Notes under the pieces: model-generated
Told to the model about the DNA's origin: nothing
The model's database searches: none
Seen by the model: only the letters and a program-made list of their open reading frames with translations
In this document: in pieces, positions 44,251-56,904 of the stretch
Position numbering within the stretch: the stretch's first letter is position 1
Layout of the letters: every line of letters starts with the position of its first letter
Program-made: the position numbers and the translations under genes
From: Acestrorhynchus altus
Taxonomy: Eukaryota; Chordata; Actinopteri; Characiformes; Acestrorhynchidae
Direction of reading: 5' to 3'
DNA: 64,000 nt
Assembly (NCBI GenBank): GCA_034509495.1
Contig: CM067524.1
Span: forward strand, 16,762,498-16,826,497

Positions 44251-45034
44251 CAGTTAATCCAACTGTAGAATACTGTTGTTTATATTAACAGTGATTTATA
44301 TGGTGGTTAGATTTTATGTACACATAATAATGTGCTGAGGAGTTTGTGGCATGCTGGCTAGAGGATGTTTTGGTAGTATACCCTTGTGCAGGCTGTGGGT
44401 GGTTGCTTATCGTTTGAATCTCCAGTTAGCATGAGGCCAGTAGATGAATGTGCCTGCAGTCAGCGCTTACTGTCACTGTGATTGAGAGTGTAAGAGTGAC
44501 CTTCTCAGTCTTATGACTGCTGTGTGACTGACTCTCTGAGCCCCAATCTCACCCTAGCTGTTCCCAGGGAAAGGATTACTAAATGGGGCCACTTTCTTTA
44601 CATTCTCTCTTAATTTTAACTGGATGCAAATGTTTTGAATTACGTCTCATAGTAAGTTCTGTTCTATTTTATTCACTAATGACTAGTATGTTTTAAATTT
44701 ACATATTATATAGTAGATTCCAAGTGGTCCAGGGCCTTGTCCTTTACTCGGCTGCCTCAGAGAAAGCATACCAGCTCCTGTGTGGTCCTCCCTCAGGTAG
44801 TCAGATAGTAGGTCTGTGGGAAAGCAAGAAGAGGCTTTAGAAAGGTTCTGGCCCCTGGGTCTCATGAGAGTGCCTTAACGTAATGTGTAGAGCTTTATCA
44901 GGTCATGACTGAGCATGTGAGTTGATGTAGACTGAATGCTGAAACTGTTGTTTACAATATGTGATTGACATCTTCCATGTGGATTGAGTTGGTAAAGGAT
45001 CAGATGGGCTTAAAAATAATGTACACATTTTCTC
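44251..45034. other. Nothing recognisable
   Basis: Ordinary unique-looking sequence. The minus frame at 44683-44865 has no recognisable domain. Confidence 0.3.
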
Positions 45035-45215
45035 ATCTGTCTAATGTGCTAGCACCATGATCCAAGCATCACAAATTTGAATCTTGGGTCATGCTGCTAG
45101 CTGTTGTCAGCTGGAGTCCAAGAGAATGGCAAAATTGGCCATGCTCCTTCTGGGGCGTTCTAACTGCATCACAATCAGTGCAATACTGACCCAGAAGGAA
45201 TCACCTGATTTCCAT
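45035..45215. repeat. Possible SINE-like repeat
   Basis: GCTAGCACCATGATCCAAGC, AAATTTGAATCTTGGGTCATGC and GGCCATGCTCCTTCTGGG have the look of a tRNA-SINE body with a degenerate B box (TTTGAATCTTG). The call is weak. Confidence 0.3.
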
Positions 45216-45384
45216 GCATGATTGTAATGGTGTTGTGCCTCTTCCTTATACTGGCGCCATCTCAAGAGCTTGCTTTGAATTCATAGATACTATGCCAGGA
45301 TCAGTCACATCACGAGACCTATCCCTGGTTTTAAATGGATGTGCTATCAACACTCCACCCCTGTATCTGCAGGAAGTAAAACTA

Positions 45385-45610
45385 CATTACATTTACATGA
45401 CACTTTTATCCAGATCAAATTACAAGGTTACACACACTACAGAGATGGGCCAGGGTAGTGTTAGGACTCCTGACAAAGGACTCTTATTGGTGGAGCACAG
45501 TATAATTGCCCAGACTGGGAATCGAATTCAGTCTCCGACATGGTGTGGTGGCTTGCTGATGGTATTATCTGTTGCACCACACCAACCCTGTTTGGATTAT
45601 CACAGCACAA
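45385..45610. mobile_element. Dispersed fish repeat (CATTTACATGACACTTTTATCC type)
   Basis: ACATTTACATGACACTTTTATCCAG corresponds to the well-known fish repeat that begins 'CATTTAGCAGACGCTCTTATCCAGAG'. The right part contains a GGGAATCGAATTCAG block and GTTGCACCACACCAACC, similar to an antisense tRNA-SINE head. Together this is one composite repeat. Confidence 0.5.
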
Positions 45611-45839
45611 CATTAGGAACCTTTACAACTCCATTCTGAGACATTCCTCAGGTTTCATATAATTGTGACTACTATACTTGCTATGACCTCCAATAATTAG
45701 TATGGAATGTATGCATGAGCCTGGTTCCTCCCAAGGTTTCTTCCTCCAGCTCTCTCTAAGAATATCTTTTATTGCCACTGTCCTTCTGAATAGCTTTACA
45801 ATCCCACACTTTCCTCTGGATGCAACTTTTATTGATGAT

Positions 45840-46640
45840 GAGTGTATTCTTTTTAATAATTGGATACAAATACTTTAAAGTCAGTTAATAAATGGCACCA
45901 ATGTTGAGTTTTCTCCCATTGGGATGTTTCAGAATATGAACAGCTGCTCAATTGGGTTGATGCCATGTCATTGATTTTTTCATTTATTTGCCTTAAGAAG
46001 CTCTTTGGTTGCTTCATGCCAAGTTTGGGTTCATTAGTGTAAATTGTAGTGTAAATTGCCATCCTATCATTTGACTGAATCTGAGTAAAAAATAGACTGT
46101 TATAAACTTCAGAATTCATCCTGCTATTTCTATCAGCACTCACATCTTCAATAAACACCAATGACCCAGTTCCGTTTGCAGCTGTACATGGCCATGCAAT
46201 AACACTGCTTCCACTATGTTTGACAGATAGTCTGGTATGCTTTGGATCATGACCCCTTCCTTTCCTTCTCTATATTCTTCTCTTTCCAAGTCCAAGTTAA
46301 TATTGCTTTTGTCTGTCCAGTGTATCTTGTTTCAGAACTGGGCAATCTATTTCAGAGGTTTTCTAGGCAAATCAAAGCTGTCTTTTATGTTCTTGACTGT
46401 TACCAGTGGTTTAACAACAGCATACCTCTGCCCAACTTGCCTACCATGTTCTGCTGTGTAAAGGTTTTATGGTGGTTTAGATGGTAAAGCAGCAAGGTTC
46501 TGGTACAAAAACATGACTTTTGTGTTAAGATGGAATTTGTGGATCTGATTTTGTTGTATTTTAAGGAAGTAAGAAGGCTTTACTGTGCCAGGAGTTACTG
46601 GGTCATGTTACAGGATGCATGGACTTGTTTTTGCTGTAGA
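45840..46640 (-). pseudogene. Tc1-like transposase relic
   Basis: The minus-strand sequence carries block IAWPCTAANGTGSLVFIEDV followed by ADRNSRMNSEVY in an open piece at 46161-45853, corresponding to the Tc1 transposase segment between the first and second catalytic aspartates. The upstream piece (about 46230-46440) keeps the antisense of VYWTDK-like and QNWAI-like blocks in another frame. The catalytic DNDPKHT block is replaced by diverged sequence (YTTIYTNEPK), so the copy is dead. This family is distinct from the one at 42978-43700. Confidence 0.8.
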
Positions 46641-47615
46641 TGGAAGCAGTAGGGCTCTCATCATTGGGCCAAGTTATCCTGATAACAAGGCACCAGTTGC
46701 TTTTATGTATGTCATTAAACAGCAGTGTCAACCTCCTTCATACCTAACATACCTGAGGGAGTGACATCATCCATACATCATCTATCAGCTTGCTACAAAT
46801 TGACAATTGGCCATGGTCACAACAAGAAAGCTCAGTGGCTTTGAAGACACTGAATAAAGGGACAAGACAGTCTCACACATGCAAATATGAAAGCTAGCAC
46901 ATCACTCTGAGAAAATTGTAGCTACCATTGTATGTGTTATCATGCTGCATTCTGGCTCAGTGCCAATTTTTAGCTGTCATCTTATGACCCACCTTCAAAA
47001 TCTTCTTTCACCACTGCAGCTAGCCTCCTCTCCCTGGCTTTAGCACTGACAGGTACAATACATGAAAAGCAGAGTAAATGATAAAAATCTGACCTCTCCA
47101 TGTTTTCCCAACCTTAAACATTCCTTAACGTTTTATGACAGTGAATTAAGTCAATTGTTTGGTCTGGTTAGGGTTATTTTTTATAAAATAAAAAAGTAAA
47201 ATTGCATGAAAGTTGATGCCAGTTTTCAATCCATTATCTTTTCACTCAAACATCTAACATTGAGTGAAGAATTGTTTTTGTGATTTACTTTATTTATAGG
47301 ATAATATAAATAATATTTGTTGAATATTAAATATTAAACTAATTTTCTTTTTTTTTATATAAAATTGCTATACCTTGTTTAGTGTTAAAATATTTCCTAC
47401 TTAATTACTTTACTCAGTAATTTCTATAAAAAGTAATTTCATTACACTTTAAACCCCATAAAATTGTCCCTTAATAAAACTTTATGAGCTGAACAGAAAG
47501 GAACATTTCAGTAGTCCTTATACTCTCATTGTCACCAAAAACATTTGCACAAATATTTGCACCCAGAAGGGTGTTTGTAATTCTGTTCATAAGGAAGTTA
47601 AAGATTATAGTAAAT
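46641..47615. other. Nothing recognisable
   Basis: AT-rich from 47100 on, with T runs at 47347-47357. No supported feature. Confidence 0.35.
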
Positions 47616-47668
47616 GATAATGATAGATAATGATAATGATAATGATTGATAATAATAATGATAATGAA
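47616..47668. repeat. (GATAAT)n-like low-complexity repeat
   Basis: Imperfect units of GATAAT/GATAATAAT. It produces the IIIINHYHYHY translation in the minus frame 47471-47704. Confidence 0.8.
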
Positions 47669-47704
47669 ATGGTGTAACAGTAGAGGAGGTTGGGGATAGG
47701 GCAA

Positions 47705-47827
47705 GATGGAGGCAGATGATCTGCTGTGGCAACCCCTAAAAGGAGCAGCTAGAAGAAGAAGAAGAAGAAGAAGAAGAAGAAGAAGAAGAAGAACAAGAAC
47801 AAGAACAAGAACAAGAAGAACAAGAAG
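47705..47827 (+). mobile_element. 3' tail of a non-LTR element with (AAG)n
   Basis: GATGATCTGCTGTGGCAACCCCTAAAAGGAGCAGCTAGAAGAAG is a common fish retroelement tail. It is followed by (AAG)n and (AACAAG)n to 47827. A second copy of the same tail lies at 63835-63935. The minus frame 47736-48071 with poly-serine is a shadow. Confidence 0.65.
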
Positions 47828-49435
47828 TCACGCAGTATGGTGATGGGTATAATGCAACATGCCAGAGCCGTGGAATGGAGGTGTACAGCAACCTAATAGT
47901 GTTCCGCTCTAATCCGTCCCATGCATTGTGAATATGGCAATGGGTCTGGTCATGGTATAGTATCTGTGTCTTCAGGACGAACTGAGACAACAGCAGTATG
48001 TGGCCAAGTGTCCTGTTCAAGTAGCAGACCGAAGTGTGTCTGGGCCACTGGTTGCAGACTCTCATTAACATAACTTTAGTCTGTCAAAATGCCTGTGATG
48101 AAGAACAAAGGTGATCTAGCATGATAGGAAATTGCACTTTGCACCATGAAGCCAGGCTTTCTGGACATGTGACATATATACATGGATAAAATGTAAAGCT
48201 TACAGAATAAATACAGTCCTGAATAAAAATCCAGCCTAGTTTATTCAGGAGAGTTTGAGAATCTCTTCTTTACTACAAGGGTCTTTATCCATCTATCATG
48301 GATACTCACTAAGTTTACAATGCTCATGTGCTTGTACTGGTGGTACATATTCTCATTCAGTGTTCAAACAAGCAGAAAGAACAGGTACATGCAAATTAAA
48401 TACACATAACTAATATATGTACAAATGTATGTTTTAAATGTGCAACATTTAATATTGGTTATATAAGTAACATTGTAATTCATACTAAATTTATAGCTGT
48501 AACATGATGGCAGTTTAAAATGTAACCATCTTGGCATCTATTGTATCATAACCCTTTGTGTTCTTACATGTCTGTATATATTTGCAAATTCACTATGCAT
48601 TAATCCCTGACTTGGCCATGAACCCTTTAAAACCCTCTAACACTACACCTATGTTCATATCTCATATAAAAAGAACAGTGACATTTGTTTATTTAAATGC
48701 CAAGAGACAATGTTTCTATTAAAGGAACATTTTCCTTAAAATAGAGTTTCTTGGTTGTTACCATCATTCATGGTTGAATGCATCACCTTTATTTCTCCAA
48801 ACATCTTTATCTTATGTCACCATAAATCTTTCCTCTAGAAAGTTTTCTTTGTCCATATGGTTTAGCTGCAAAAAAAAAAAAAGTTTTGGAGCGGGGGCCT
48901 CTCCCTTTAACTCCCGCCTCTTAGTCCATGGTGATGTAAATCTTGCTTGATTGTAACTGGTTTACAAACTGGCTTCCATTGCAGTTCATTGCAGGCCTGT
49001 GCTTTGGTGGTTCTTGAGTTGTTCCTGAAGATCCAAACCAATTTTCTCTAAGGTGACAATGACTGGGTTTTCTTCCAGACCTCTAGAAACCCCTCCCAGT
49101 AACTTGTATTTATGTACAGTTGTTTGAACTGATGATCTTGGAGTCTGCAATGGTTTATAAGTAAAACTATCTAGCATTCTAAGACCTTCATTGAAGTCAA
49201 TACCTAAAATAAACCCTTTTTAAACAAACTCACACAAGTTAATACATTTATCAACAATAGTTGCACTCAGAAATAATTAATTTCAATGTATAACTGCAAT
49301 GGTGTCATGCCAGAGAGTCATGGAGTCATTTAGAACGGCAGTGGGTGATCTACAGTGACAACTTTTGGGCAACCAACGAATCTGTGTCTGGAGGCATTGT
49401 GGTCAGCACCAGGATCCATGGTTTGTTGTCATGTG
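47828..49435. other. No gene seen
   Basis: Mostly AT-rich unique sequence. 48885-49160 is somewhat less AT-rich, and no frame shows a domain. Confidence 0.35.
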
Positions 49436-49545
49436 TCAATCAATCAATCAGTCAATCAAAATGTATTTGTATTGTTCTTTTTACAACTGAAGTTGTCACA
49501 GACCAGCTTTACAGAAATTAAAAATAAAAAGGTGAAAGGTGTCAC
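49436..49545. repeat. Dispersed (CAAT)n-leading repeat
   Basis: TCAATCAATCAATCAGTCAATC followed by AAAATGTATTTGTATTGTTC, TTTTTACAACTGAAGTTGTC and CAGACCAGCTTTACAGAAAT is a common fish repeat ('CAATCAATC..TTTATTTGTATAGCGCTTTTTACAA..AAGCAGCTTTACAGAAA'). Confidence 0.65.
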
Positions 49546-49561
49546 ACATCCAGAAGGCATG

Positions 49562-49599
49562 ATGTAGGGTGCAATGTCATATGACATTGCACCCTACAT
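49562..49599. repeat. Perfect 38-bp palindrome
   Basis: ATGTAGGGTGCAATGTCAT is followed immediately by its exact reverse complement (19 + 19 bases, axis between 49580 and 49581). With a two-base bulge, four more pairs extend the stem. As DNA it can extrude a cruciform, and as RNA it would form a hairpin without a loop spacer. It is not part of any repeat I recognise and lies about 20 bases after the dispersed repeat at 49436-49545. Confidence 0.95.
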
Positions 49600-52295
49600 T
49601 GCATGACTTTGACAATCTAAAGTTATATCAAAGGGGTCCTGCAACCTTTGGCTCATTTTTTCTGAACACACACTCCAGTGCACTAATTCAACACAATCCA
49701 CATAGCTCATAACACATGTTTAGTCATTCTCTGCTTCTGGTAACCTTTAAATTCCTTCTGAATAGCACTGGAATCTGACACTTCCTTCTGGGTACAACAA
49801 TTTGTTTGATGATGAGTGTATTTTGGCTGAGTAATATGGACATATTATTAAGTCATATCCCAATATATTTTAACTGAATAGTGATATATGATATATGGCA
49901 TGAAAAATGCAATGTGAAAAAGTTGGGACACTCCATGAAATCCTTCTTCTGTCTTTTTAACTATATTTAAACATACATAAATTCGATCTTCATTTCTTCT
50001 TTATACACACAAAGTCGTATGCCCACTCCATAGTGTGTAAATGCTTTTAATTTTAATTTAAAAAAATTAAAAAAAATTGATATGAATGATATCACCTCAG
50101 TACATGTCTTGCTCAGTATATATTCTGATATCAAGTGTATCTGTAGTTAAAAATATTTACTAACAAGAAGTTAATAGACCTTGTTAAGTAAAACCACATT
50201 TTGGCAAAAACAAACAAATAAACAAACAAACCAAAAACCCTGATGATCATCTGCAAATGAGGGTGTTAATAATTTGTGATAAAATGCATTTAAATTGACT
50301 AGTTAAAGATATAATGATTAAGAAGAATTTACATTCATTTTCAATTTATTTTGTTTTTGATAAATTAAGTAATCAAGTTGAGTAATCATAATGGGCCTTG
50401 TGACAGTAAATGTTTATGATGAAAACATGGTCTAATAAGCAAGTGGCCTATGCACTTTCAAGCAGCTTGTTATTCTTTTATTCCTTGTGTTCTTAATCGG
50501 AATCTATCTTGAGATGTGCGTGGAAATATATACAAATTGCTGCCAAATATTTGCCTTACTACCAGCCAAGTCCTTTATAACTTTGACATAGTGGATTGCA
50601 TTGCCACCTGTGGCAGGTATAAACAGGCCCCCTTGTTCAGAGTGTATGTATATGTATGAGATTGAGAAGGACAGAAAGCTTTATGTTTATGCTCTGGAGA
50701 CACAGCATACCATATGTTAATCATTATCTGAATACTGGGCACTACATTGTGTTGCATGTGCATACCTTGTGCATTTAGATGAACGACTGCTTCTGAAATT
50801 CACTGCAACTGGGCACTCTAACATATCTCAGAGACCCACACAATAACAAATGTGCAATAATTACATATGTTTGACTACCAGGTGTGATACCCCAAGTCAA
50901 GTAGCTTAAGCACACACTTAAGCAATTTCATGTAAGCAATTTATCTCTATAATCACTGAGATCTTTTCCATATTGTACATTTTCTGTATGTAGCCAAGAC
51001 CTACATTAGGAACATAAGGAACCCTTACTGACACAGAATGGACCATGTGGACTGATATGCAGTGTTACACAGTTCTCATGAGTGTTTTTCCTGCCAGAAG
51101 TACAAAATGCACTTAAAGGTGTGAAGGCAAAACTACTACATAATGTTGCTTTAAAGGTGCCAAGTGGTTGCATATGAAGAAAATATGTTGCAAACACAAT
51201 TGATTTCTTTTAGTTTATTTGGTACATCAACATCTTTTTGATTTGCAACACATTTTTTTACACATGTGTATCATGTGTTATGAATTTATAGCACCAGTTA
51301 TTCACTGTAGCTTACTTACATTCAGTACTAATATTTTCTGTTCTCACCCTCTGGGATTTATTGTAGCAGGTGAGCTTTCAGAAAAAAAATTTGCGTTGAA
51401 ATTTTATGAGCTATCAGAGCTGTGAGAAAGATTGTATAGTCAGCTGATTCATATGGCAAACACTCAGTTGGTTCATGTGGCAGTGTAGCATATCAGCTAT
51501 GCCATGTGCACTCGTTGTCAGCAGACTTGATCTCCCTCACACTTCCTGAGTGCCATACCTTTTTCCTGTCCTTGGCCTACTTCATTATTCCAGGCATTTT
51601 TGCCTGCTTTGTCATTTTTAAGGCCCTAAGGCTTTGTGTGTTGAGCTGCATCCAAAGGGTGCACACTTGTATGCAAGACTTTCCTGTGAATGGAGAACAG
51701 TAATGGAGCAATCTTCCTCTCCCCACACTGATGCTGAGTGAACATGCAGACTGCACAGATTTGTGATGCAGCCAAAGAGGGCATAATGATTTCCTGCTCT
51801 CCAAGAGAGCAGTGGAAAATTGGCAATTGGTACATTTTGAAAAGTCCCTCAATCATGTTGGAAATGGAGTTGAATGTGTATTTTTGTATGTACTACATGT
51901 CTGATGTATGATGAATCGTGGATGCAGCTGTTCGTTTGGCTCTTAACTAAAGGATCTACTATGAAATGATCTAAAATAAGGATCAAAAATAGGCTTTGAA
52001 ATAAGATCACCAAGTTTATTTCAGTTGAGATCGTTCTGCTCCCTTTCTTATAAGTCATTAATTTGATATTTTCCATTGACCTGAATACATTCTGTCTTTG
52101 TTTATTTTTAGGGTAACATTTTTTTTTCTACTAAAATAGTTACTTTCGGGCAGTTTATGTTATTCCTGATTATCTGACTGAGGAGTTTTCTGTCCAGTCT
52201 TCCTGAATGTTTCTGCAGTTTCATGCTTTATAATGGCCAGTGTGAAGGCCAGGAACTCTTCATGTTTTAACAGCCCCCACATTTAATGTAAGTAA
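49600..52295. other. Long AT-rich stretch, no gene seen
   Basis: Unique-looking sequence with A/T runs (50060-50080). The phrase GAAAAAGTTGGGACACTCC near 49920 resembles the end of a dispersed hAT-type repeat but could not be extended. Frames such as 51577-51852 minus and 51506-51703 plus are opposing shadows. Confidence 0.35.
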
Positions 52296-53100
52296 AGTGG
52301 CATGCATAAGTTTTGGCATCCCTGGTCAAAATTGCTGTTTCTGTGGAACAGTTGAAGATGAAATCATCTCCAAAAGGCATAAACTTAAAGATGAAACACA
52401 CTTTTCAACATTTTAAGCAATTCCAGGATATTATTTTGGTTTTGTACAATTCTAGAGTGTAAAAGGCAAAAGCACATTTAAACATGCCTGATGCCTAAAG
52501 TCCTGTGGACCAATGAGGTTATAATATAACTTTTTGGCTGCAATGAGCAAAGGTATGTACAATGAAAAGGACAACTCTCCAACCATTAAGCATGAGGTAG
52601 ATCAATCATGCTTTGTGTTTGTGTTGCAGCCAATTGCACAGGGAACATTGTACAGGTACAGGGATGAATGGATTCAATGAAATTCCAGTACATTCTAGAA
52701 GCAAATAAAATCATCTGTAAAAAAAACAATAAGTTGAATAGAGAATGGCCTCTATAAATTTATAATAATACTAAACACACCTCAAAATCTACAATAGATT
52801 CCTGAAAAACCACAAGATGGTTTTACCATGGCCTCCATAGTCCCCTGATCTGAACATCATTGAATATCTGTGGATAGACCTCAAAAGAGCACTGCACACA
52901 AGACTGCCAGGAATTTCACAGAACCAGAAGAATGATGAAGAACAAAAGAAGAAGACTGAATGAAAATCCCTCAAACAAGCACTGGCTACAAAAAGTGTTT
53001 AAAAGCTGTTATAATTGCCAAAGTGTAACCATGCAGTGTGCTCAAAGTTTTGCTTTGGGTCCTTTCCGTGCTTTGTTATTTGGATGTAAAATATGAAAAC
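52296..53100 (+). pseudogene. Tc1-like transposase relic, full-length but decayed
   Basis: The left end GCATGCATAAGTTTTGGCATCC and right end CTCAAAGTTTTGCTTTGGG are candidate inverted termini. Between them, translation in shifting frames gives WTNEVII (catalytic-region start) at about 52510, SPTIKHEVDQSCF near 52580, and a Tc1-like C-terminal tail (GISVDRPQKS..ARNFTEPEE-like, from PIE.LW.DLKR..H) at 52850-52940. Several stops and frameshifts are present. It differs from the other three Tc1 relics, so several families have been active in this lineage. Confidence 0.75.
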
Positions 53101-53194
53101 AAATATTGAGATAAGTAATGCTCTGCTTCCACCGTTGGGAAAATCCAATCATAATCCATTCTTGCTTATTCCCACATACCGAATAGGCAACCGG

Positions 53195-54180
53195 TGACAA
53201 TGAAAACTATCAGGAGATGGTCACCAGAGGCAGAGGAGGCTTGAGACCATAGACTGGCAGGTATTGTTTGAATCAGCTGGTGACATAAACAAGATGAATG
53301 ACCGCATGACTGAGTACATCAACTTCTGCATAGACACTATTGTTCCAGTCAAGCAGGCTTAAAGACAAGGTTTAACTAAGGTCTGTGCTGAAGGAGCTGA
53401 AGATGAGACTGGGGAGGAGTAAGGAGGCCTATAGAAGGAAGCTGGAAAGCAAGGAGGTTTGGGCTGCCTCGAGGAAAATCACTGGCATCAGTGCTAAACC
53501 ACAAACTATGGGGGACAGTTTGGACACTGCCAATGAGCTGAATGTGTTTTTAACAGGTTCAGCATGTCATCACCCACCCCCACCCCGACCTCCAGTGGCA
53601 GTAGCCTTAATTCCCCAACACTGCTGCTTCCTCCACACTCCTATTCACACCCCTTCCCCCACAGCCATTCTGCAAAGACCCTCATCCACTTCTAGGGGTG
53701 TCAACCAACCAGATGAGGAGACCGGCCAAGGCAACTGGACCAGATGAAATCAGCCCAAGAGTATGGAGGGTCTGTGTCCCTCGGCTCAGTGAGATTCTTC
53801 AGTGTCTCTTTAACCTGAGTCTGAAGCAAGAGCAAATGCCTACACTCCCATCTAGACCAGAACAACACCACAGTGAGAATCACTGACTTTGACTTTTAGT
53901 AAATTTAACACCATCCACCCTCTCATGCTTGGGCAGGAGATGGATAAAACGCGTCTCATAGGCGCCAGTATGTGCAGTTGGGCACCAGCTGGTCTGATCT
54001 TCTGCTCTGCAGCACTGGGGCCCCTCAGGGAACTGTACTCTCCCATATCCTCTTCACCCTGTACACATTAAGAGCTTCCAGTATATGTCAGACCTCTGCC
54101 ACCTTCCGAAATTTTCTGATGACTCTGTGGTGGTCTTGTGTCGTGTCTGGACAATATAATACACCGAGCCACTAAGAGGA
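53195..54180 (+). mobile_element. L2/Maui-type LINE pseudogene
   Basis: The order of conserved blocks is: TIRRWSPEAEEA near 53203; MTEYINFCIDTIVPVK near 53310; SKEAYRRKLESKEVWAASRK at about 53420-53480; ATGPDEISPRVWRVC at 53729-53773 (start of RT); STGAPQGTVLSHILFTLYT near 54010; and the catalytic-box equivalent CHLPKFSDDSVVV near 54097. Frameshifts and internal deletions break the frame, for example between the blocks at 53880 and 54010. The 3' half of the RT is missing. A LINE 3' UTR-like segment may continue to about 54370. Confidence 0.85.
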
Positions 54181-54384
54181 CAGGCTCACTGAATATGTCT
54201 GGACATTATTATTCCTTTTATCCTATCACTGCACTGACACTTTATCTGTACATGTACATAACTGACAGACTCAGTGAAGGGCTTGACATTACTGATCTTC
54301 TATTCATATCTCTCTGCACAGACAATATTCAATCTTCTTTTCATATCAAACACTTGGATATAACTTAACTTTAGCTGAATACAT

Positions 54385-54430
54385 TCATTAGAAGGGATGT
54401 CCACAAACATTTGGAAATATTATCAGTCTT
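54385..54430 (-). mobile_element. Terminal fragment of the Tc1-type MITE
   Basis: TTCATTAGAAGGGATGTCCACAAACATTTGGAAATATT is the end phrase of the family at 22385, antisense. Only the terminus is present. Confidence 0.55.
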
Positions 54431-54599
54431 GTATGGCTCCTGAGTTCCAAAAATGGGTTGTTCTTTGTCCTCATGAGTAATTGATACTTAATTGTAATAT
54501 TAAGCTGTGCAGAAAAACTCCTGTGAATGCAGAACCAACAGGCCACCATGCATCATGGTTAGAGGTGGTCTGAAACCTTTGAGTGAGTAATTGAACCAG

Positions 54600-54601
<2 letters not shown>

Positions 54602-54656
<55 letters not shown>

Positions 54657-54676
54657 CAGAGAGAGAGAGAGAGAGA
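54602..54676. repeat. (GA)n microsatellite
   Basis: About 37 GA units with few CGA/CAGA variants. It gives RERERE or SLSLSL shadows on both strands. Confidence 0.97.
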
Positions 54677-55573
54677 TATCTTCTTCCTCAGAATGAGAGC
54701 ACACAAAGTCTTCCTCTGGCCTTTGGCTCACTATCCCCACTGTGCTGTCCAAGCACCTGCCTGGTGCACAGCTCTTCCCCTCGCAGTGACCCATAATTCC
54801 CTCTTTCCTGCCCGTCTCCCTCTTAAAGATTAACAGAGCGATCACTACCTGTACACCTGTTAGAGGCATTAATTTTACAGGCTGAATGGTGAGGAGATAG
54901 CTGACCCTTTTCTAGTCCCCTGAAAAAGAGGGAGGCTTTTGGATTGGCAGGCTATAAGTGGATAAAAGCATAGCATAAAGCCCTGATTGTTGAAAGAGGC
55001 TCAATCACAAATCTGTGATTTATTAAATCTGACTTAAGCCAGTTTTTGTTTCCCTTTGTTGTCAAATGACCCCAGCTTTCCTTGTTTTCCTTTTTTTTCT
55101 TTCTCAGGCCAGGTGGAGGCCACTTTTGCAGACAGATCCCACAGTTTAAGGCACAAATATAGCTTTACATATAATATTGAAAATCTGTCTACATTTTGGT
55201 TCTCAAAATATATTTAAAGGGATTGCATTTTCAATATTTGACATTTTAATGCATTGATTCTATAGAACATTAATTATATCCAGTTATGAGCATCAGCCCT
55301 CTAACAAAAAAACTAAATTGCCCCGTTATTGTAGTGTGGTAACCTAGCATTTGTTTATTTTTCCAAGCCAGACAGAAAAGGGGCTTGGACAACCCATCTC
55401 ATTATTGCTAAGGGAAACTGATGAAGACATCTGCAACATTATAGATTTGTCTGAATTTATTATAAATTATTGCTTTGAAGTGTGATACACATGTAATAAA
55501 GAGTACATTATATATGTATCACAGTTCAAAGCAATGGTCTGTACATGAAATTACTTTATTGAGTGTAATGCAT

Positions 55574-55574
<1 letters not shown>
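54677..55574. other. No gene seen
   Basis: Mixed composition to about 54900, AT-rich later, with T runs near 55091-55098. The GA-bearing frames extending here are artefacts. Confidence 0.35.

Positions 55575-55630
<56 letters not shown>
55575..55630. repeat. (CA)n microsatellite
   Basis: About 28 pure units. Confidence 0.97.
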
Positions 55631-55631
<1 letters not shown>

Positions 55632-56717
55632 CCAGATCGTGGTAGTCTGATTTGTGAAGCGATGAGCAGTGGGAGGTAATCACATACTTATCAGATTGAA
55701 ACACAAGCTGCTTTAGCCTTTCAGTAGCCTTTAGGTATTTCACCAGTACGTTATGGAAAGTGTATCTTACACACTGCAAGATTTTTTTTCGCTCTTTCAT
55801 CTTGAAGTAATATAACTCATTTATGGCCTGATGGTCACTAAGAGCCTTCTGATGCGTCAGTCAAGGAGGACTGGGGTATCTCAATCGTAGTATTGGTTTC
55901 GTATGCTCTTAAAAGTAACAGGATAGTCTTGCATGTCTGTCAGTGACATCTAAATGCATAGGCTCCCTGAGGCCATTCATGTTAAGCGACTGTTCTTCAA
56001 CACATCTTCTGTTTCTCTCATGATATTACATGGATGATGATATCCTTAGGACCTGTTTTGATTAATTCTTTAATGTGATGCATAATGGATTTCCAACTGA
56101 GTAAAAGTTGTCCTGGATTTTTAAGTTCAGGTTGCACAAGTTGACTCTTATCACTATAATGAAAAGTGTATATCAGAATGGTGTTACACTTCATGTAAGG
56201 TGGCCATTGTATTTTAACTTCAGAACACATTTGGCATGCTTGCATTATCTAATGTCCACTCTTCCAGTAAGCTATATGTTTTAGCTTGTTTTGATCAGAC
56301 CAAATTCAGGAGACATCAAAGCATCAAATTCCATTGAAGTGCCTTTTTTTTGTATGTTTTCTCGTTCTTTTATTATTCTCTGAAGTCTACTTTAAATATT
56401 TTTCTTGATATATGTACCAAAAATGATAATTAAATATTATTTGACCATTCTTTCTCTAGCCTTTCTTTATCACATATAATTATTGCTCCTGTTGTTGTTG
56501 CTAACTGGAATCCTAATGGCAATTACAGCAATAATTAATACTGAGAGGTCTGACATTTCTCATATACAGTAACATCTATATATAAGAATTAATAATTAAT
56601 TAATAAGAAAATACTTCTGGACCCTTTAAAGATTTTATTTTATTAATTTAGTATGTATAGTTGTCATTCTACTCTGGTTGGGAGAACAATGCTCATATAA
56701 TTTTGCCTCAGAAAGAA

Positions 56718-56719
<2 letters not shown>
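55631..56719. other. AT-rich stretch, no gene seen
   Basis: AT-rich sequence with TTAATTAATAA-type runs near 56590. The minus frame 56018-56245 has no recognisable domain. Confidence 0.35.

Positions 56720-56764
<45 letters not shown>
56720..56764. repeat. (TA)n microsatellite
   Basis: About 22 TA units. Confidence 0.97.
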
Positions 56765-56765
<1 letters not shown>

Positions 56766-56904
56766 TGATTTAAATATGCTCCAATACATAGTACAATTTT
56801 TGTATTAAAAATGTGCTGCAATTCATTACTTTGAAATGGACCAATTACACTCTTTATTATGAAATGTGCAGTTGGTCAGTGTGACAGTATCTACAATATA
56901 CTCA

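Noticed and set aside
45214..45639. 141-codon plus frame
   Set aside because: It crosses a dispersed fish repeat (45385-45610) that contributes much of the open length.
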